A stretch of DNA of 7,028 bases from Dehalococcoidia bacterium (lineage in GTDB: Bacteria; Chloroflexota; Dehalococcoidia; Dehalococcoidales; JAUWYK01), in the NCBI GenBank assembly GCA_030615865.1, contig JAUWYK010000085.1, positions 1 through 7,028 on the forward strand, read 5' to 3'. This document shows, in pieces, positions 6,039-7,028 of the stretch; the stretch's first letter is position 1; each line of letters starts with the position of its first letter. The position numbers and the translations under genes are program-made. Below the pieces are notes generated by a model, which was not told the DNA's origin, searched no databases, and saw only the letters and a program-made list of their open reading frames with translations.

Positions 6039-6988
6039 CCCTGCCTCCTCAGCACATTGCCCTGAGGCTCTAAACCCTTAATAATCTGGTATCCCTTAAT
6101 CAGCTCTCTAATCCCCTGCTGCAGGGAAACATCCGGCCTGTATCCTGTTGCCTCAATCTTCTCATTGCTGACGATATAGTTTCTCTGGTCTATATCTTCC
6201 CCCACCTCTGCCGCGACAAAGTAGAAGTCTGGTACCTGTTTCTTTATCTCTTGGCATAGCTCCCACTTTGACAGGTTGGCCTGGCTCAGCCCAACATTGT
6301 ACGGCTCGTCCTTCATGCTGTCGAAGTTTTTCATGCAGTGTATAAATGCTCTAGCCACGTCACGGACATGTATGTAGTTCCGCTTGAAATGCGCCTGGTA
6401 CAAAACCACAAAGCCATCGTTAATCGCCCGGTAGACAAAATTATTTGCTAAGAGGTCCAGCCTCATAAAGGGGCTTACGCCAAAGACAGTGGCCAGGCGC
6501 AGGCTAATTGAGTTGCCTGCATTTAAAATTATCCCTTCTGCCTCAACCTTCTCCTTCCCGTAGAGGGAAATCGGTCTCAGAGGGGTCTCCTCGGTGCAGT
6601 ATATTCCCTCCTCTCCTACTCCATATCCGCTGTTGGTGCAGGGAAAGATTATCTTTTGCTTCGGGCTTCGGCACCTAGTTAGTATCCTGATAGCCCCGAC
6701 GTTGGTGCTCTCGGCGGCAATCCAATCCCTGCTACAGGCCGAGGCGCCAACGATAGCTGCCAGCGGCATAATAAAGTCAGCCCCCTCCACCGCCTTCATC
6801 ATGGTATCCTCATCCCTAACATCACCGCGAATGATGTGCAGATTGGGATTATGGCATAAACCGAGCAGAGAGGTCTGATCGAACATAAAGTTATCCACTA
6901 CTGTTATCTGGTAACCTTCCTCCAGTAGCCTAGTAACCAGAACCGAACCTATGTAGCCACTACCACCAGTGACCAGCACTTTCTGCAT
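6035..6988 (-). CDS. NAD-dependent epimerase/dehydratase (extended SDR) acting on a nucleotide sugar
   Basis: A complete cytoplasmic extended short-chain dehydrogenase/reductase of 317 residues. The Rossmann nucleotide motif TGGSGYIGS (7-15) gives G8-x-x-G11-x-x-G14, and Asp32 in VVDNF suggests NAD over NADP. Further family marks are GDVRD (55-59), the active-site segment PCTNSGYG (116-123), and YGKEK (143-147) giving the catalytic Tyr143 and Lys147. SLRLATVFG (162-170) and RNYIHVRDVARAF (203-215) are typical of sugar-nucleotide epimerases and dehydratases. The exact reaction (4-epimerase, 4,6-dehydratase or 4-reductase) cannot be settled. In dehydratases the residue before YGxxK pairs with a Glu or Asp in the active site, and no clear TDE or SDE triad is seen, so epimerase or reductase is slightly favoured. 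The start at ATG 6988 has GAGGAGA (7000-6994) five bases upstream. Its last codons contain the ribosome site for the next gene. Confidence 0.88.
   Translation of the reverse strand: MQKVLVTGGSGYIGSVLVTRLLEEGYQITVVDNFMFDQTSLLGLCHNPNLHIIRGDVRDEDTMMKAVEGADFIMPLAAIVGASACSRDWIAAESTNVGAIRILTRCRSPKQKIIFPCTNSGYGVGEEGIYCTEETPLRPISLYGKEKVEAEGIILNAGNSISLRLATVFGVSPFMRLDLLANNFVYRAINDGFVVLYQAHFKRNYIHVRDVARAFIHCMKNFDSMKDEPYNVGLSQANLSKWELCQEIKKQVPDFYFVAAEVGEDIDQRNYIVSNEKIEATGYRPDVSLQQGIRELIKGYQIIKGLEPQGNVLRRQG
6044..6050 (-). promoter_or_regulatory. Ribosome binding site of the E1-alpha-like gene
   Basis: GAGGAGG with a five-base spacer precedes ATG 6038. It lies in the last codons of the SDR gene, where it encodes the terminal Arg-Arg. 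Confidence 0.7.
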
Positions 6989-6990
6989 TA

Positions 6991-7028
6991 TTATCTCCTC
7001 AGTAGACTAAAGGTTTCATCATAAGAGA
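6991..7028 (-). CDS. Possible C-terminal end of an upstream gene (fragment)
   Basis: Reading leftward from the edge, one frame gives SYDETFSLLRR and then TAA at 6993-6991, two bases before the SDR start. Its final AGG-AGA codons form the SDR ribosome site, the same arrangement as at other junctions in this operon, which favours this frame. A second frame, SLMMKPLVY ending TGA at about 7000, is also open. With only about a dozen codons, neither the product nor the existence of the gene can be proven. The family is not recognised. Confidence 0.35.
   Translation of the reverse strand, partial: SYDETFSLLRR
6994..7000 (-). promoter_or_regulatory. Ribosome binding site of the SDR epimerase
   Basis: GAGGAGA lies five bases before ATG 6988. 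No promoter-like pair of boxes is visible in the 40 bases between the gene and the window edge, so transcription probably enters from upstream. Confidence 0.65.

Noticed and set aside
4411..6988. Standard dTDP-rhamnose (rml) operon
   Set aside because: Only an RmlC-like gene and a generic SDR are present; RmlA is absent, no clear RmlB or RmlD is seen, and the RmlC-like protein has an altered signature.
1..7028. Promoters, terminators, mobile elements, CRISPR arrays or RNA genes
   Set aside because: Genes are packed with at most about ten bases between them, and I saw no stem-loop with a T-run, repeat array, terminal inverted repeats or tRNA-like fold by eye.

Overview
The window is a solid run of minus-strand genes, so it reads from right to left. 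There is no rRNA, tRNA, CRISPR array, transposase or visible terminator, and no gap between genes reaches 100 bases. Strong AGGAGG-type ribosome sites, occasional TTG start codons, about half G+C and frequent AGG and ATA codons indicate a bacterium. The lineage cannot be fixed from this window. An uncultured environmental group is plausible, for example Chloroflexota-like, but that is a guess.

In transcription order the genes are: the last codons of an unidentified upstream gene (7028-6991, tentative); an extended SDR nucleotide-sugar epimerase/dehydratase (6988-6035); a two-gene thiamine-diphosphate (ThDP) enzyme made of a short E1-alpha-like subunit (6038-5454) and a short E1-beta-like subunit (5457-4936); an RmlC-like sugar 3,5-epimerase (4926-4411); a GHMP sugar kinase resembling heptose 7-phosphate kinase HddA (4418-3441); a cobalamin-binding-type radical SAM enzyme (3448-1895); a LicD-like nucleotidyltransferase-fold protein (1884-937); a family 2 glycosyltransferase (928-140); and the first 46 codons of a probable class I methyltransferase (138-1, running off the window).

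Adjacent genes overlap by 4 or 8 bases (ATGA, ATGTCTAG, ATGGTTAA) or are separated by 1 to 10 bases. Ribosome sites are commonly embedded in the last codons of the preceding gene. This looks like one operon with coupled translation. The promoter must lie to the right of the window, and the operon continues past the left edge.

Together the genes suggest synthesis and transfer of an unusual, probably activated and modified sugar for a surface glycan. The kinase, RmlC-like epimerase and SDR provide sugar activation and remodelling. The ThDP pair would form or break a C-C bond. The radical SAM enzyme and methyltransferase would tailor the product, and the LicD-like protein and glycosyltransferase would attach it. 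The most unusual part is the ThDP pair: only the two cofactor-binding domains remain, without the usual C-terminal E1-beta domain, and it sits in a sugar operon with no E2 or E3 partner. The actual substrate and product cannot be read from the sequence.
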